This document shows positions 56,637 to 64,000 of a stretch of 64,000 nucleotides of DNA, one piece after another (positions within the stretch are counted from its first letter, which is position 1; each line of letters opens with the position of its first letter). Under the pieces are notes generated by a model. That model was not told the DNA's origin, searched no databases, and saw nothing but the letters and a program-made list of their open reading frames with translations. This stretch comes from Acidobacteriota bacterium (GTDB lineage Bacteria; Acidobacteriota; Terriglobia; Versatilivoradales; Versatilivoraceae), in assembly GCA_022826755.1 (NCBI GenBank), contig JAJDUG010000007.1, forward strand, positions 1 through 64,000. Direction: 5' to 3'. A program made the position numbers and the translations under genes.

Positions 56637-58358
56637 TTATCCCGTCGCTTGCCCCACCGTGTCGCTGGGGCCGCTGAAGCCGGGGCCGCCGGCGGCCACG
56701 AAGCCGTGGCTGGCTCCGGTCTCCTCGGAGCTGACCCAGAACGAGTAGAGCTTGCCGTCGGTCAGGTGAAAGCGGAAGCGGACGGGCCGGCCGGCCAGCC
56801 GGGAGAGATCGGCGGCCTCCTTCCAAGCGACCCGGCTGAGGGTGCTGTCTCCGGTCACCGGCAGGCAGTCTTGCCTGGAAAAGGGGGCAATCGGTACGCC
56901 TTGCGCGTCAAGAACCTCGGCTTTCAGTTGTCCCTTCGGCGCCTGCAGGTTGACGAATAGATGACGTCCCCGGAAACGCAGCGGCCGGGTGGTAACCGCT
57001 CCTCCGGATTCCGGGGCGTCCAGCGAGGCGAAGCCGTCCCGCCGCAGGACGGCCAGTCCGGTGCTGCCGCCCGCATACATGTGGCCTCCCAGCTTGGGGG
57101 ATTCCCCGGACCAGGCCCCGAAATAGAAGTAGAGTTGGTCTCCCACCACCAGGCAGCAGCCCCCGGCCGAATGGAGGTAGGCCCGGTTCCAGGCGCCCTT
57201 GCGACGGGAAGGGGCGATGAAGGAGCGCCGGTCGGGGCGGTGCCAGTGAAAGCCGTCTCGACTGAAGCCCAGGCACAACTCGGTGAGCTTGGGAAACCCT
57301 CCCTCCAGGCAAATCTGGTTGGGCGGTCCCCGGTGGATGGCCAGCAGGCCGATCATCAGGCTCTCGTAGCCGGCAGCGTCCACGTTGTAGAGCTGGGTGG
57401 GGTGGCCTAGGTCGGGCGCCGGCGGGTCCAGCTCATCGGCGCCGGCCCAGTAGTGGACGTCGCTCTCTTGCCAAGCGGCTCCACCCACAAAGTCGGGATG
57501 TTCCCGGTAGCCACGCAGCCGGCTCAGCCTGGGCTGGAATTGGAAGGTGCGAATGCTGTAGACCCAGACCTTGCGAAAGGGATTGTAGAAGAAAGTGGTG
57601 TTGTCGCCGCAGGGGCCGGTGGGTGTGGGCTCGCCCCAATGAATGCCGTCCGCCGAGGTATAGACCTCCCCCCTCCGAAACTTGTCCGGCCCCCTGAAGA
57701 AGGCAAACATCTTGAATCGCTGTTGCCGGTCGGCAGTCTCCTGGTCCAGCCAGATTCCCACCCCGTCCCTTTCAAATCCCTTTCCTCGAGCCAGGACCCT
57801 GTTGGTGCCCGGGTCGACGTCCAGGCGGGGTCGGGTCCAGTGAATGCCGTCCCGGCTGGTGGCGTAGGCGATGCCGTCGAACCAGCCGGCGTGGTACCAC
57901 ATCTTGAACAAGCGGTCCTCGGGGTCGTGGAAGACGCCGTCGTTGAAGGGGCAGGCCACCGGCTGCAGGCCTCCGTTCATCTCCAGGGCGGTCTCCGGCT
58001 TCAGGACCGGGTTCTCCGGGTGCAGGCGAGCGGTGTGAAAAGAGCGCCTGAGGGTGCTTTCGGAGATGAGGAAGTCGTCCACGAACAGTTGCCGCCCCCG
58101 GTCAATGGGGATGACCTCGGGAATTTCCGTCAGGTAAGGGGGGGCGACAGGAATGCGGAAGTCCTCCGGAGGATAGCGGGGAGGCCAGGCGGCGGGGAGT
58201 CGGATGCCGTTGTAGAGGGTCTGTCCTTTGGCGGCCTCTTCGGGATCAGGCCGGGCTGAAGCGACGGGCCCGGGGGACGAGGCCGGCGCCGCCAACCGAG
58301 GCAGCGCCAGGCCGCCGGTGAGTCCGGTGAGCTGTTTCAGAAACCGTCGGCGGTTCAA
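56637..58358 (-). CDS. Exported LFVD-type protein (glycoside-hydrolase-like), copy 2
   Basis: A protein of about 573 aa. I place the start at a TTG (58358) because AGGAG lies 8 nt before it and the sequence then reads LNRRRFLKQLTGLTGGLALP, a Tat signal; the longer frame upstream is not protein-like. Next comes RGRQLFVDDFLISESTLRRS, the signature shared with the 54470 protein, propeller-type repeats (LFKMWYHAGWFDGIAYATSR, DGIHWTRPRLD) and a C-terminal beta-sandwich (GFASLDAPESGGAVTTRPLR). The two proteins are clearly distant paralogs. The PhyH dioxygenase gene lies 58 bp upstream on the same strand, so both are probably co-transcribed. Confidence 0.82.
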   Translation of the reverse strand: MNRRRFLKQLTGLTGGLALPRLAAPASSPGPVASARPDPEEAAKGQTLYNGIRLPAAWPPRYPPEDFRIPVAPPYLTEIPEVIPIDRGRQLFVDDFLISESTLRRSFHTARLHPENPVLKPETALEMNGGLQPVACPFNDGVFHDPEDRLFKMWYHAGWFDGIAYATSRDGIHWTRPRLDVDPGTNRVLARGKGFERDGVGIWLDQETADRQQRFKMFAFFRGPDKFRRGEVYTSADGIHWGEPTPTGPCGDNTTFFYNPFRKVWVYSIRTFQFQPRLSRLRGYREHPDFVGGAAWQESDVHYWAGADELDPPAPDLGHPTQLYNVDAAGYESLMIGLLAIHRGPPNQICLEGGFPKLTELCLGFSRDGFHWHRPDRRSFIAPSRRKGAWNRAYLHSAGGCCLVVGDQLYFYFGAWSGESPKLGGHMYAGGSTGLAVLRRDGFASLDAPESGGAVTTRPLRFRGRHLFVNLQAPKGQLKAEVLDAQGVPIAPFSRQDCLPVTGDSTLSRVAWKEAADLSRLAGRPVRFRFHLTDGKLYSFWVSSEETGASHGFVAAGGPGFSGPSDTVGQATG

Positions 58359-58416
58359 GAATGTGCTCCTGACAGGCAAGACAAGCTCGAAATACTGGGT
58401 CGCGGGCGAGCGGTCC

Positions 58417-59190
58417 CTAAACGTCCAGCAGGTACAGGGTCGCCTGGCTGAGTCGTTCAGAGGTGGCCGGTTGCAGAGCCTCCCGCTGGTCGGTCTGCTG
58501 GGGTTGATCCCTCCGGCAGAAATAGGCCGTGAGGGACCTCCGCGGCGCATCGGTCCGGTTTTTGACGCCGCTGTGCCAGGTGTGTCCGGTGAAGACCACC
58601 ACCGTGCCCGCGGTTCCGGTGGCGCATATTTCCCCGGGATGCGGCTGCTGCATGTCTTCCATCTCATCCTCGGGGAAGGTCAATCCCAGGTGGGATCCGG
58701 GCACAATCCGGGTGGCGCCGTTGTCGGGCGTGAAGTCGTCCAGCATCCAGAGAGTATTGCAGGAAAAGTGGTCGCTGGGCTGCTTGCGGTCCCTCCACCA
58801 GGCGGGATGCCAGTCGGGGTGAAGGTCCTGGTGTCCTCCCCCGGGGAGCACGGCCCGGGAACAGAGAGAAGAGAGGCGAAACCCCTTCGGCAGGACGCGG
58901 TCCACGGCCGCCAGAATCCTCGGATGGCTGATACAGATGTCGAAGACGGGGTCCTTGTTGACCAGGTCCAGCACCACGACGGTGCCGTGCTGAAAGCCCT
59001 CCTGTACCCGGCCGCCGTTTTCCTCCTTCTCGGCCAGCGCCGCCAGGTGATCGTTGAAGGTGCGGACCTGATCCCGGGTGAGGATCTCGGGAAAGACCAG
59101 GTATCCATTCTCGTCCAGAAAGGATTTTTCCTCGGCCGAGAGCAGGTCTTCCCCGACTCCCATCCGATCCAGAGCCGCGCGCATGTTCAT
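58417..59190 (-). CDS. Phytanoyl-CoA dioxygenase (PhyH) family protein
   Basis: A 257-residue Fe(II)/2-oxoglutarate-dependent oxygenase. The facial triad is visible as HQD in LPGGGHQDLHPDWHPAWW (about residue 120) and the distal histidine in VVFTGHTWHSGVKNRTD (about 201); the RRSLTAYF block after it binds 2-oxoglutarate. The N-terminus (LSAEEKSFLDENGYLVFPEI) is typical of the family. It would hydroxylate a small substrate in the cytoplasm, which cannot be named. The ATG at 59190 lacks a strong ribosome site. Confidence 0.9.
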   Translation of the reverse strand: MNMRAALDRMGVGEDLLSAEEKSFLDENGYLVFPEILTRDQVRTFNDHLAALAEKEENGGRVQEGFQHGTVVVLDLVNKDPVFDICISHPRILAAVDRVLPKGFRLSSLCSRAVLPGGGHQDLHPDWHPAWWRDRKQPSDHFSCNTLWMLDDFTPDNGATRIVPGSHLGLTFPEDEMEDMQQPHPGEICATGTAGTVVVFTGHTWHSGVKNRTDAPRRSLTAYFCRRDQPQQTDQREALQPATSERLSQATLYLLDV

Positions 59191-59479
59191 TTCCGCTCAG
59201 CCTCCAAGTTCTTTGCGAGCAGGAAGTCCTGTCGTCGGCCATTACCGCAGAAGCAAGACGAATTGTTGTCTACCGCATACTTCATGTCAATCAGGCAGCC
59301 GTCGTATCTGCCACACAGTGGCCCTGGCGAACCGGCCCGCGGGGAGGACGGGCTGCGAGGGATGCCATGGCCCGGGCGGCCTCCACGTCATTGACCCTGA
59401 CGGTCGGCTTTTGACCGGTATCCGATGCCGACGAAAACAGGTTGCCATCACGAACTCCACGGCTTCAACTCGTCCCCGG

Positions 59480-61051
59480 TCAGCCTCCGAGTGCGTCGGG
59501 CAGCAGGTGAGCGAAAGCGCCCCGGTTGCGGTGGGGCCGGAACCGGGGGGCCGGCGCCCGCCCGCTGCGACGCTTCACCCTGACGATGTTGCCAGATGCC
59601 GAAACGACTCTCCATACCCTCCCTCCCAGAGAGAACACGTCATCGAATACGCCCGCGATGGTCCCGATCGCCCTCCCCGAGTCGATGTCAACCACTTCGT
59701 AAGACTGCGTATCCGGGATGTTCGAATGAACTTTGCCCCGCGTCCCCAGGTTCATCAACCTGAAGGCCGCGTACCAGCGGCCCCTGACCTGGACGATGAA
59801 CTCCTTGCGGCGCAGGTGGTCAAGGAGCGATTTCACACTCTCTTCCGGGCATAGAGTCGACAGGAGGCCGATCAGGGTCGACTCCCGAACTCCTTCAGGA
59901 GACTGGAACAGGCGGGAGAAGATCTGCTGGACGGCTACGGACAGATCCGCCTGGTAGCTCTCCTGGGGAGGCTGTCCGCAAGCGGCCCTGGTGAACATCA
60001 ATTCCAGGTGTTCCCTCTCTTCGTCCGACCTGGCGATGGCGGCGGCCCGGATGATCTCTTTCCGACGGCTGCCTCGTCCAATGCGCTGAAGCAGCGACGA
60101 GAGGCTCCAGGGCGTTTCCGCAATCACGACCAGGTCGATGTCGCCGACGTCGATGCCAACTTCCAGAGTCGAGGTTGCGACACAGGCGGCGACCTCCGCG
60201 CTCTTCATGGTCGCCTCGGCTTCCTCTCTGATGCGGCGGTCCAGGCTGCCGTGATGGACAACCACGGGGTAGGGACGCCACAACCCCGTGAGTTCATCCC
60301 CCATGCGCTCCACCGACTGGCGCAGGTTGCAGAAGACAAGCAGCTTTTTCCATCCTTTTTCACGCGCCAGTCCAATCGCTTCATCCAGAGAATCCAGGAT
60401 ATGGTGGTCGATCGGCCGCTGTCCCGGCGAGGTCACCACCTCGAAGTCGTCGACGTATCGTGAAGCGACTTCCCGGGGGGACGACAGCGTGGCGGACATC
60501 AAGTGAACGCTGAAATCCGCCGGAGAAGCCAGGCTCCGCAGCCGTTGTATCAGCAGGCGAACCTGGTCGCCGCGACCAGTGTTGTCCAGAAGATGGATCT
60601 CATCGACGATCAGCGCCTGCAAATGACGGAAGGCTTCCGGTCTGCGGCAGATCAGGGAGTCGAGAGACTCCGGGGTGGTGATCAGGAAGTCCGGCAGGCT
60701 GCGAGACAGATAGGGCCGGTCTCCGTGTTTCAAGACAACGCTCAGTCCCATGTCCTGAAGAGGCCCCTGGATGCGCGTCAGGGCGTCGTTCGCCAGCGCC
60801 CGGGTGGGAACCAGGTAGAGGACCGACAGCTTCCGCCAGCCCTCGCCGGCGCAACGCTCGGCCAGCGGCGCCGCCACCGCTTCGGTCTTGCCCGAGGCGG
60901 TGGGCGCTGTGATCACCACGCTTCTGCCCTGCAGGATCGAGGGAATGGCCTTGCCCTGTATGGGCGTGAGCCGGCCGAAACGGGCAAAGAAGGGGGTCCA
61001 GGCGCGCCGCAGCCCGCGCCTGGCCTCGGATTCCTGGCGGTAGGGTGTCAT
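59480..61051 (-). CDS. DEAD/DEAH-box helicase of a P-loop ATPase operon
   Basis: A 523-residue superfamily II helicase. The Q-motif region is FGRLTPIQGKAIPSIL, Walker A is ITAPTASGKTEAVAAPL, the DEAD motif is VDEIHLLDNTGRGDQ, and motif III is HLMSATLSS. The second RecA domain has VATSTLEVGIDVGDIDLVVI and LLQRIGRGSRRKE (motif VI). It lacks the long C-terminal extension of Lhr-type helicases. It is the last gene of a minus-strand operon, 88 bp behind the second ATPase. In BREX type 2 and in TerB-linked loci related helicases pair with DUF2791-type ATPases, so a role in DNA handling during defence or stress is inferred. Confidence 0.88.
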   Translation of the reverse strand: MTPYRQESEARRGLRRAWTPFFARFGRLTPIQGKAIPSILQGRSVVITAPTASGKTEAVAAPLAERCAGEGWRKLSVLYLVPTRALANDALTRIQGPLQDMGLSVVLKHGDRPYLSRSLPDFLITTPESLDSLICRRPEAFRHLQALIVDEIHLLDNTGRGDQVRLLIQRLRSLASPADFSVHLMSATLSSPREVASRYVDDFEVVTSPGQRPIDHHILDSLDEAIGLAREKGWKKLLVFCNLRQSVERMGDELTGLWRPYPVVVHHGSLDRRIREEAEATMKSAEVAACVATSTLEVGIDVGDIDLVVIAETPWSLSSLLQRIGRGSRRKEIIRAAAIARSDEEREHLELMFTRAACGQPPQESYQADLSVAVQQIFSRLFQSPEGVRESTLIGLLSTLCPEESVKSLLDHLRRKEFIVQVRGRWYAAFRLMNLGTRGKVHSNIPDTQSYEVVDIDSGRAIGTIAGVFDDVFSLGGRVWRVVSASGNIVRVKRRSGRAPAPRFRPHRNRGAFAHLLPDALGG

Positions 61052-61139
61052 CTCAAGTCGGCGGGCCGGAACCCTGGCTCATCAGAGGTTCTGAAAACCC
61101 TGAGATTGAAGGAGTCGACTCCCCACGAGGCGGCATGGC

Positions 61140-62462
61140 TCATGTCCTTGGGTTGAGCCCGTCCTTCAGGGGCTTCCCGGGATTGAAACGCGCCCAGTCC
61201 AGCACCTCCACCGATCCCTTGATGAAGGTCCTGGTGTGGTTTCTTCTCGAATTCAGGCTGGCAAACAGCCTGCCGGCATCGAAGTCCCCAGCCGGGTGAT
61301 AGGCCTCCCGGTACCGTTCGCAGACCTGCTCGAACACCTCCCGCAACGCCCGGACGGACAGGGAATTCAACTCCAGGCGCGGCGTTCCCTTCAACTCTGA
61401 AATCCGGTGCCAGTCATAGTCGGAGGCGAACGCCAACAGCAGCTTCACGCCGCAGGGGATGCGGTAGAGGAAAGGGATGTCGTTGGCATGGCGAGCGTAG
61501 GGAAGGCCGGAGATTCCGGGGTGGCGCAACAGGCGCCGGTTGTTTCCGGCCATCCGTGCCAGCGCGGTGAGAAAATGGCGTCCCCGCTGGGACTGGTAAG
61601 GGGTGTGCCGGGCGGCGAGGGATTCGGCTTCGTCAAAGAGCAGCAGCAGTCCTTTGAGCCCCAGAGCCTCGCGCGCGGCCGAGCCCAGCCCGCTGATCAG
61701 GTAGCAGTAGACGTTTGCGGCCGTGGAAAAGTCGAACAGGGATTGGTAGCGCCGGTAATTGGGGTCGTAGGCCGGCACGGGGCGCGGGGCCGCTTCCCGC
61801 GCCTCTATCCAGTTCCACAGATCTTCATCCGGTTGGGCGAGCCGGCTGAAATAGTGGTGGTCATCCAGGAAACCGGCGTCCAGCGCCTCTTTCAGGAAGT
61901 CGCGAAAGCCTTTCTCCCTTTGATCAGCCCTGGAAACATAGCGAAAGCTCCGAACCAGCCGGGAATAGACCCGCTTGGGCTTGTGGAAGGGATTTTCGTT
62001 GGGGTCCATCTCCACCGAGGCCACCGCAAAGCCATCCTGAAGAGCCCGCCCGCGAGCGTAACCCAGAAGATGGCTCTTGCCCGTCCCGTATTCGCCGACC
62101 ACCCGCAGCGTCCCTTTCGAGGGCGCTCGCAGCCAGTTCCGCAACTTCTCCATTTCTTTGCCGCGCCCGAAGGTGAAGTCCTCCACCTGGCTGCAGGGCA
62201 CGATGCCCAGGCGGAAGGCCTCGACAAGCTGGCGGGCTCTCATCTTTTCGTCAGGGATGGGCTGAAATTTCGGGCCGGTGAAGGACTTCGGCCGCCGGCG
62301 GGTCACGTCCTCGAGGTCGTCCAGCCTGACCCAGCGTTCCAGGCCGTCGCGGAACGCCACCCGCTTCTCGAAGCCCCCATGCCGCTCGGCGACAACTCTT
62401 CCGGCGCCATACCTGGAATGCGAGGTCTCTTCTTCAGGACGTGATTGCCCGGAGTCTTTCAT
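61140..62462 (-). CDS. P-loop ATPase 2 with N-terminal Tudor-like domain (DUF2791/BrxD-like)
   Basis: A 440-residue ATP-binding protein. Residues 15-50 (SRYGAGRVVAERHGGFEKRV, AFRDGLERWVRLDDL) look like a small Tudor/SH3-like domain as in CarD or UvrD C-termini, which bind RNA polymerase. The ATPase core follows: Walker A VVGEYGTGKSHLLGYARG (about 121), Walker B LLLLFDEAESLAARH (about 272). The overall pattern (FTFGRGKEMEKLRNWL, then the P-loop) matches DUF2791/BrxD-type ATPases. Its ATG overlaps the stop of the preceding ATPase gene by 4 bp. It likely forms a mixed complex with ATPase 1 and the helicase. Confidence 0.82.
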   Translation of the reverse strand: MKDSGQSRPEEETSHSRYGAGRVVAERHGGFEKRVAFRDGLERWVRLDDLEDVTRRRPKSFTGPKFQPIPDEKMRARQLVEAFRLGIVPCSQVEDFTFGRGKEMEKLRNWLRAPSKGTLRVVGEYGTGKSHLLGYARGRALQDGFAVASVEMDPNENPFHKPKRVYSRLVRSFRYVSRADQREKGFRDFLKEALDAGFLDDHHYFSRLAQPDEDLWNWIEAREAAPRPVPAYDPNYRRYQSLFDFSTAANVYCYLISGLGSAAREALGLKGLLLLFDEAESLAARHTPYQSQRGRHFLTALARMAGNNRRLLRHPGISGLPYARHANDIPFLYRIPCGVKLLLAFASDYDWHRISELKGTPRLELNSLSVRALREVFEQVCERYREAYHPAGDFDAGRLFASLNSRRNHTRTFIKGSVEVLDWARFNPGKPLKDGLNPRT

Positions 62463-63700
62463 GAGGTCAGTTGGAGCTGCTCCGGTGACGGGGGTGACCC
62501 CGTGCCTCGCAGGATGTCCAGCCCCCTGACGAGTTTCTGCATGAACAGGCGCTTGTAACCGGTGTCGCCAAATCGCAGCTCGTGGGCCCCGGATGCAATC
62601 AGGCTGATGGTCTCCCGGAGTTTCGCCTCCTCGAAAGAGTGGCTGTAGGCGCAGGAATAGACCTTGGCCAGCTTGCCGCCGACCTCCCGCAGGAACTCGA
62701 CCGGATTGGGGATCATCTTTTCCAGATCCATCTTCACGCCAGAGGGGTTGGGGACTTCAAACACGGTGGAGACGCGCTGGCGCAAGGCCTCGTAGGTCTG
62801 GGTGCGACCTTCCAGGAAGGCCTCATCGGGAACAGCGTAGAGAATCATTACCCGCTGAAAATTCGCGTGCCCGCATTCGTCGATAATCTCACGCAGATTG
62901 CTCAGGTGCTGCTCGCGCTGTCTTGCCGCCAGGCTGGGGATGCGCTCGGCTTCGTCCAATGCAATCACCAGGCCGGAATAGCCGATCTGGCGAATCCACT
63001 GGACCAGGGAGCGCAGCAGGGTGAAGGCGGTGGTCCGGTCGAGACGCTGGAGAATGCCGTGCCGTCCATGGGCGCGGCGGTCGTATCCCTCGCCGCTCAG
63101 CCATTGGCAGATGTCGGTGAAGTCATCCTCCCGGCGGTCCAGCGAGGCTTTGAAGGCCGCCTTGACGGCTCTGGAAAAGCTGATGCTTTCAATTCCCGCG
63201 ATATCGTCGACATAGTTGACCATCTCCTGGCGTACCTCATCCCCCAGTCCCATGTTCTGGAACTCCTGGAACTTCCGGACGTACCAGGTTCTGAGAAAGC
63301 TGACGATTCCCGGCTCCTGTTCACCGCTTCCCGGCAGGGAACCCCCCTGCGGAATGGGCGGCATGATGCGCCGCACGATGGCCCTGTACACCAGTTCCAG
63401 CCTGTGGAACGGGCTTTCACCCCCTCTGAGGTCGACGTATGACACCACGAAGTTGTTCTTCCAGGCGAGGTCCCGGACGCCGTAGAGGAAGTGCGTCTTG
63501 CCGCCACCGTACACCCCAACCACCATCTTGAAGGCGGAACCGCCCTGCCGGACGAAGCCGGAAAGATATTCCCTTTCGATGACTGTCAGGTAGGGCTCCA
63601 GTCCGACCGTGAACAGGTGAGAACCATACTCGGGCGGCTGGCCGCTTCCTCCGACTCGTTCAATGATCCCGCGGGCGACCTCGGGGGCGATTTCGGTCAA
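62459..63700 (-). CDS. P-loop ATPase 1 (DUF2791/BrxD-like)
   Basis: A 413-residue protein with N-terminal APEVARGIIERVGGSGQPPE, GLEPYLTVIEREYLSGFVRQ, then Walker A KMVVGVYGGGKTHFLYGVRD (about residue 58) and Walker B GLVIALDEAERIPSLAARQ (about 217). These blocks fit the DUF2791 P-loop family, known from BREX type 2 (BrxD) and TerB-associated loci. It is diverged from ATPase 2 and lacks the Tudor-like domain. It overlaps the genes on both sides by 4 bp (ATGA), so the operon is tightly coupled. Confidence 0.85.
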   Translation of the reverse strand: MTEIAPEVARGIIERVGGSGQPPEYGSHLFTVGLEPYLTVIEREYLSGFVRQGGSAFKMVVGVYGGGKTHFLYGVRDLAWKNNFVVSYVDLRGGESPFHRLELVYRAIVRRIMPPIPQGGSLPGSGEQEPGIVSFLRTWYVRKFQEFQNMGLGDEVRQEMVNYVDDIAGIESISFSRAVKAAFKASLDRREDDFTDICQWLSGEGYDRRAHGRHGILQRLDRTTAFTLLRSLVQWIRQIGYSGLVIALDEAERIPSLAARQREQHLSNLREIIDECGHANFQRVMILYAVPDEAFLEGRTQTYEALRQRVSTVFEVPNPSGVKMDLEKMIPNPVEFLREVGGKLAKVYSCAYSHSFEEAKLRETISLIASGAHELRFGDTGYKRLFMQKLVRGLDILRGTGSPPSPEQLQLTS

Positions 63701-64000
63701 CTCACCGCCTCCTCTCCGAAGGTGATGTGGGAGTAGGCCGAGCCTCTGCCGTCTTCACTTTCCGGAATCCAGAGGTGTCTGGCGCGCTGCTCCGTCTGGG
63801 ACCGGGTAGCTATGGCAAGGTGCAGCCGCTTTGTCTGCGGGAACTGTCCCGCCTCTCGTTGAAGGCGATACAGGTCGTAACTGAAGTCGGCTCGGCCATA
63901 TCCCTTGTAATATTCCTTCTTGGGGTCACTCCTGAAGTTCGGCGTCTGGAGCAAAAAGGAAAGTTGGCAGAGAACCTGGATGATGGGCGCCTTCCTGCTT
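63697..64000 (-). CDS. Partial gene running off the right edge, first visible operon member
   Basis: Only the C-terminal 100 or so residues are visible: from the edge SRKAPIIQVLCQLSFLLQTP, then KKEYYKGYGRADFSYDLYRL and IATRSQTEQRARHLWIPESE, ending GEEAVS. The open frame continues beyond 64000 without a stop, so an internal ATG at 63954 is not the start. The last codon overlaps the ATPase 1 ATG. In related loci such a gene can be a TerB-domain or large effector protein, but nothing in this fragment identifies it. Confidence 0.7.
   Translation of the reverse strand, partial: SRKAPIIQVLCQLSFLLQTPNFRSDPKKEYYKGYGRADFSYDLYRLQREAGQFPQTKRLHLAIATRSQTEQRARHLWIPESEDGRGSAYSHITFGEEAVS

Noticed and set aside
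58359-58667. N-terminal extension of the exported LFVD-type protein
   Set aside because: It overlaps the PhyH gene and has low-complexity shadow sequence; the TTG at 58358 has a ribosome site and opens a Tat signal.
1-64000. CRISPR arrays, rRNA genes, integrase or prophage blocks
   Set aside because: No regular 25-40 bp repeats with unique spacers, no rRNA-like stretches, and only a single phage-type lipoprotein were found on reading.

Overview
The window is GC-rich bacterial DNA. Its gene content suits an Acidobacteriota-like heterotroph, or a related lineage such as Planctomycetes or Verrucomicrobia: a CBM9/DUF5916 outer-membrane protein, a PSD1-type DUF1549/DUF1553 cytochrome protein paired with a DUF1501 protein, many Tat-exported Gfo/Idh/MocA oxidoreductases, SSS symporters, a PhyH dioxygenase and tandem amidohydrolases. 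This is inferred from gene families only; there is no rRNA or other marker gene here.

Layout. 0-3.5 kb is a mobile-element graveyard: a decayed IS1380-type transposase, an array of four 22-23 bp repeats resembling an IS21-type end, an ORF-less group II intron, and one unknown gene. 3.5-8.3 kb holds a minus-strand operon (cyclase, hydantoinase B, M24 peptidase) and a VOC protein. 8.3-18.2 kb encodes envelope and exported proteins (DUF5916, GlcG/HbpS-like, and a PPC-PSD1-DUF1501 operon). 18.3-33.9 kb is catabolic: a DUF4143 ATPase, DUF2848, a five-Asp-box sialidase-like lipoprotein, an enolase-superfamily enzyme, a glycerol-1-phosphate-dehydrogenase-like protein, two Tat-exported proteins of an uncharacterised family, a cupin, two SSS symporters, a phage-type lipoprotein and a second cyclase. 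34.0-44.6 kb carries a higBA toxin-antitoxin pair, four 410-residue Gfo/Idh/MocA oxidoreductases, a CehA/McbA-type metallohydrolase and the third member of the Tat family.

43.1-52.3 kb is a toxin-antitoxin and restriction island: a frameshifted phd, an orphan antitoxin, a one-chain nuclease-methylase, a cassette of small conserved ORFs, a relic of a second copy of the methylase, phd-vapC, an intact IS1634-type element with its target duplication exactly on the vapC stop codon, and hicB with a beheaded hicA. 52.3-59.2 kb returns to catabolism (two amidohydrolase paralogs, two exported LFVD-type proteins, a PhyH dioxygenase) with an orphan ribbon-helix-helix antitoxin between. 59.5-64.0 kb is an overlapping minus-strand operon of two different P-loop ATPases, a DEAD-type helicase and a gene running off the edge. 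It is the best candidate for a poorly described defence or stress system.

Intergenic DNA carries two dispersed families. One is a CTTCGTGG-rich element that sits just 3' of four minus-strand genes. The other is a two-hairpin REP-like module with a conserved linker. Three promoters (higBA, the IS1634 transposase, the ribbon-helix-helix antitoxin) place the start codon 7 nt after the -10 box, which suggests leaderless mRNAs. How the catabolic genes cooperate can only be inferred: sugars or uronates imported by the symporters could be oxidised by the Gfo/Idh/MocA set, dehydrated by the enolase-superfamily enzyme and opened by the amidohydrolases.
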